DNA of 64,000 bases from Prostheceraeus crozeri (Eukaryota; Platyhelminthes; Polycladida; Euryleptidae): the NCBI GenBank assembly GCA_907163375.1, contig CAJQUW010001872.1:371001-435000 (forward strand). Direction: 5' to 3'. The notes beneath the pieces were generated by a model. That model was not told where the DNA came from, searched no databases, and saw only the letters and a program-made list of their open reading frames with translations. A program made the translations under genes and the position numbers. Positions 63,081-64,000 of the stretch are shown here, piece by piece; within the stretch, counting starts at the first letter, position 1; each line of letters opens with the position of its first letter.

Positions 63081-64000
63081 CTAATTCTGTGGATGCGGTA
63101 TTAAAGCACTTCTTTCAATGTTGTAAGCTGGACATGCAACAATGAAATGATAGATATCTTCAGTTTCTTCTTGATCACATAATTTGCAGACACAATCTCT
63201 ATATGTATTACGATTTTGATAAGTACCTACTTCTGCTCCTAGTGTGTGATTTCCAGTTCTTAGTTTGACAATGTTATTAATTTTAATTTTATCTCCAATA
63301 TCCATCAAATAAGGTTTTAATTCACATTGAAATCTACAAAGCTCTAAATACATTAATCCTTTATTACTATGCTTGGCACTGTCGATCCAATCTTTCCTGA
63401 AGAATTCAATTAGCGCGTTAGCAATTAATTTCTTAGACTTTCCACTGCATTCGGAACTTTTTATCTCTGAGCAATTGACTTTAGCAAACCGTTTAGATAT
63501 TCTAACATACCATGAATTTCGATACGCTTTATTGTCTACGTTGCACTTAATGTTTTTAAAGATTCGCGCTACTGATATTTTATCATTGTTCTTATTTAGT
63601 TTTAGAAAATAATTCATTGCAGATTTATAACAGTAAAATTCCATCGGTTTGGCTCCAAATTCACCAAAAATGCAATAATTAGCAATGGTCATTCTTAAAT
63701 GATAATATTTTTTATAAAACTGTAGAATGACACGGTTTAAGTCAGCTAAATTTTTGTCAAACAACAGTTCGCTGCCATATCTCATTTTTGACAATGTCAA
63801 CATTTCAAATGCTTGTGCAATCATCCCACCGTCAACTGTATTAAATTCTTTCAGGGTTTTGGCAGTTACATATGAGGATGCTTTTCCTTTCTTGGTTAAC
63901 TCTTCGATGTGTTTCCTATCATTTTTAGTAATCCAATAACCCAAGTATTTATATTCATCTACAACTTCAATTGGAGATATGTCATTATCTTCTATAATTA
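63081..64000 (-). mobile_element. LINE reverse transcriptase C-terminal region, running off the right edge
   Basis: The - strand frame is open from the window edge to 63081 (287 codons from the first ATG). It begins in EVVDEYKYLGYWITKNDRKH, the thumb-type segment after the RT core, then SSYVTAKTLKEF. It ends with a Cys/His knuckle: CVCKLCDQEETEDIYHFIVA then CPAY. The LGYWIT...C-x-x-C...H-x-x-x-x-C order is typical of LINE C-termini. No breaks are seen, so this copy looks young. The RT catalytic core would lie beyond 64000. Clade not assigned. Confidence 0.7.

Noticed and set aside
1-64000. tRNA or rRNA genes
   Set aside because: No cloverleaf with A/B boxes and no rRNA core sequence noticed by eye; a covariance-model scan was not possible.

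Overview
The window is a stretch of an animal nuclear genome, probably a marine invertebrate. The phylum cannot be fixed from the sequence. The evidence is GT-AG introns, TATA/CCAAT promoters, AATAAA signals, many decayed transposon families, and two exons of one recognisable host gene. That gene is DGCR8/Pasha, the double-stranded-RNA-binding partner of Drosha in the microRNA Microprocessor. Its exons lie on the + strand at 29448-29689 (first dsRBD) and 57502-57870 (start of the second dsRBD). They have matching phase-0 splice sites and are separated by a 27.8 kb intron. Everything else identified is mobile or repetitive DNA.

Layout. (1) 1 to about 24290 is an AT-rich Polinton/adintovirus-type relic, the outer element. 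It has protein-primed DNA polymerase B, a packaging ATPase, a penton-like capsid protein and several coiled-coil or membrane proteins. (2) A second, unrelated Polinton of 18,980 bp, the inner element (726-19705), sits inside the outer polymerase gene. It is bounded by ~665 bp terminal inverted repeats starting AGTAGTAAG and a perfect 6-bp target duplication, TAAAAG. It carries a major capsid protein, two penton-like proteins, an adenain-like protease, a packaging ATPase, small virion proteins, a zinc-finger-bearing PolB, a DEDD-exonuclease-like protein, RING-like proteins, a TATA-binding-protein-like protein and a coiled-coil protein. Both Polintons are fossils with breaks. (3) 24413-29447 holds an RTE-like LINE, a piggyBac-type non-autonomous element and an unclassified repeat. 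(4) The DGCR8 intron holds a Penelope-like relic, a probable hAT relic, two copies of an unclassified coding repeat, and a 13.5 kb PIF/Harbinger element. That Harbinger is swollen by self-nested copies of a minisatellite-bearing transposon and two hAT-like MITEs. The intron also holds an RTE LINE split by a mariner. (5) After the second DGCR8 exon come more repeat copies and a LINE C-terminal region that runs off the right edge.

How the inner element appears organised. Two CCAAT/TATA promoters fire inward from either side, one at ~1440 on + and one at ~15430 on -. Each is followed by an ATG that directly abuts a GTAAGT donor-like site and a 67-nt candidate intron. Capsid, protease and ATPase genes form a rightward block (4307-6858). 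The TBP-like gene and a paralogous short gene run leftward (6885-8130), two penton-like genes run rightward (8337-11114), and PolB runs leftward. A third TATA promoter with a CRE-like site drives the leftward coiled-coil gene from beside the right TIR. No integrase-like gene was recognised in the inner element. The TBP-like gene is the most striking single item: a mobile virus-like element that appears to carry a homologue of the core eukaryotic promoter-recognition factor, downstream of clear TATA boxes of its own.
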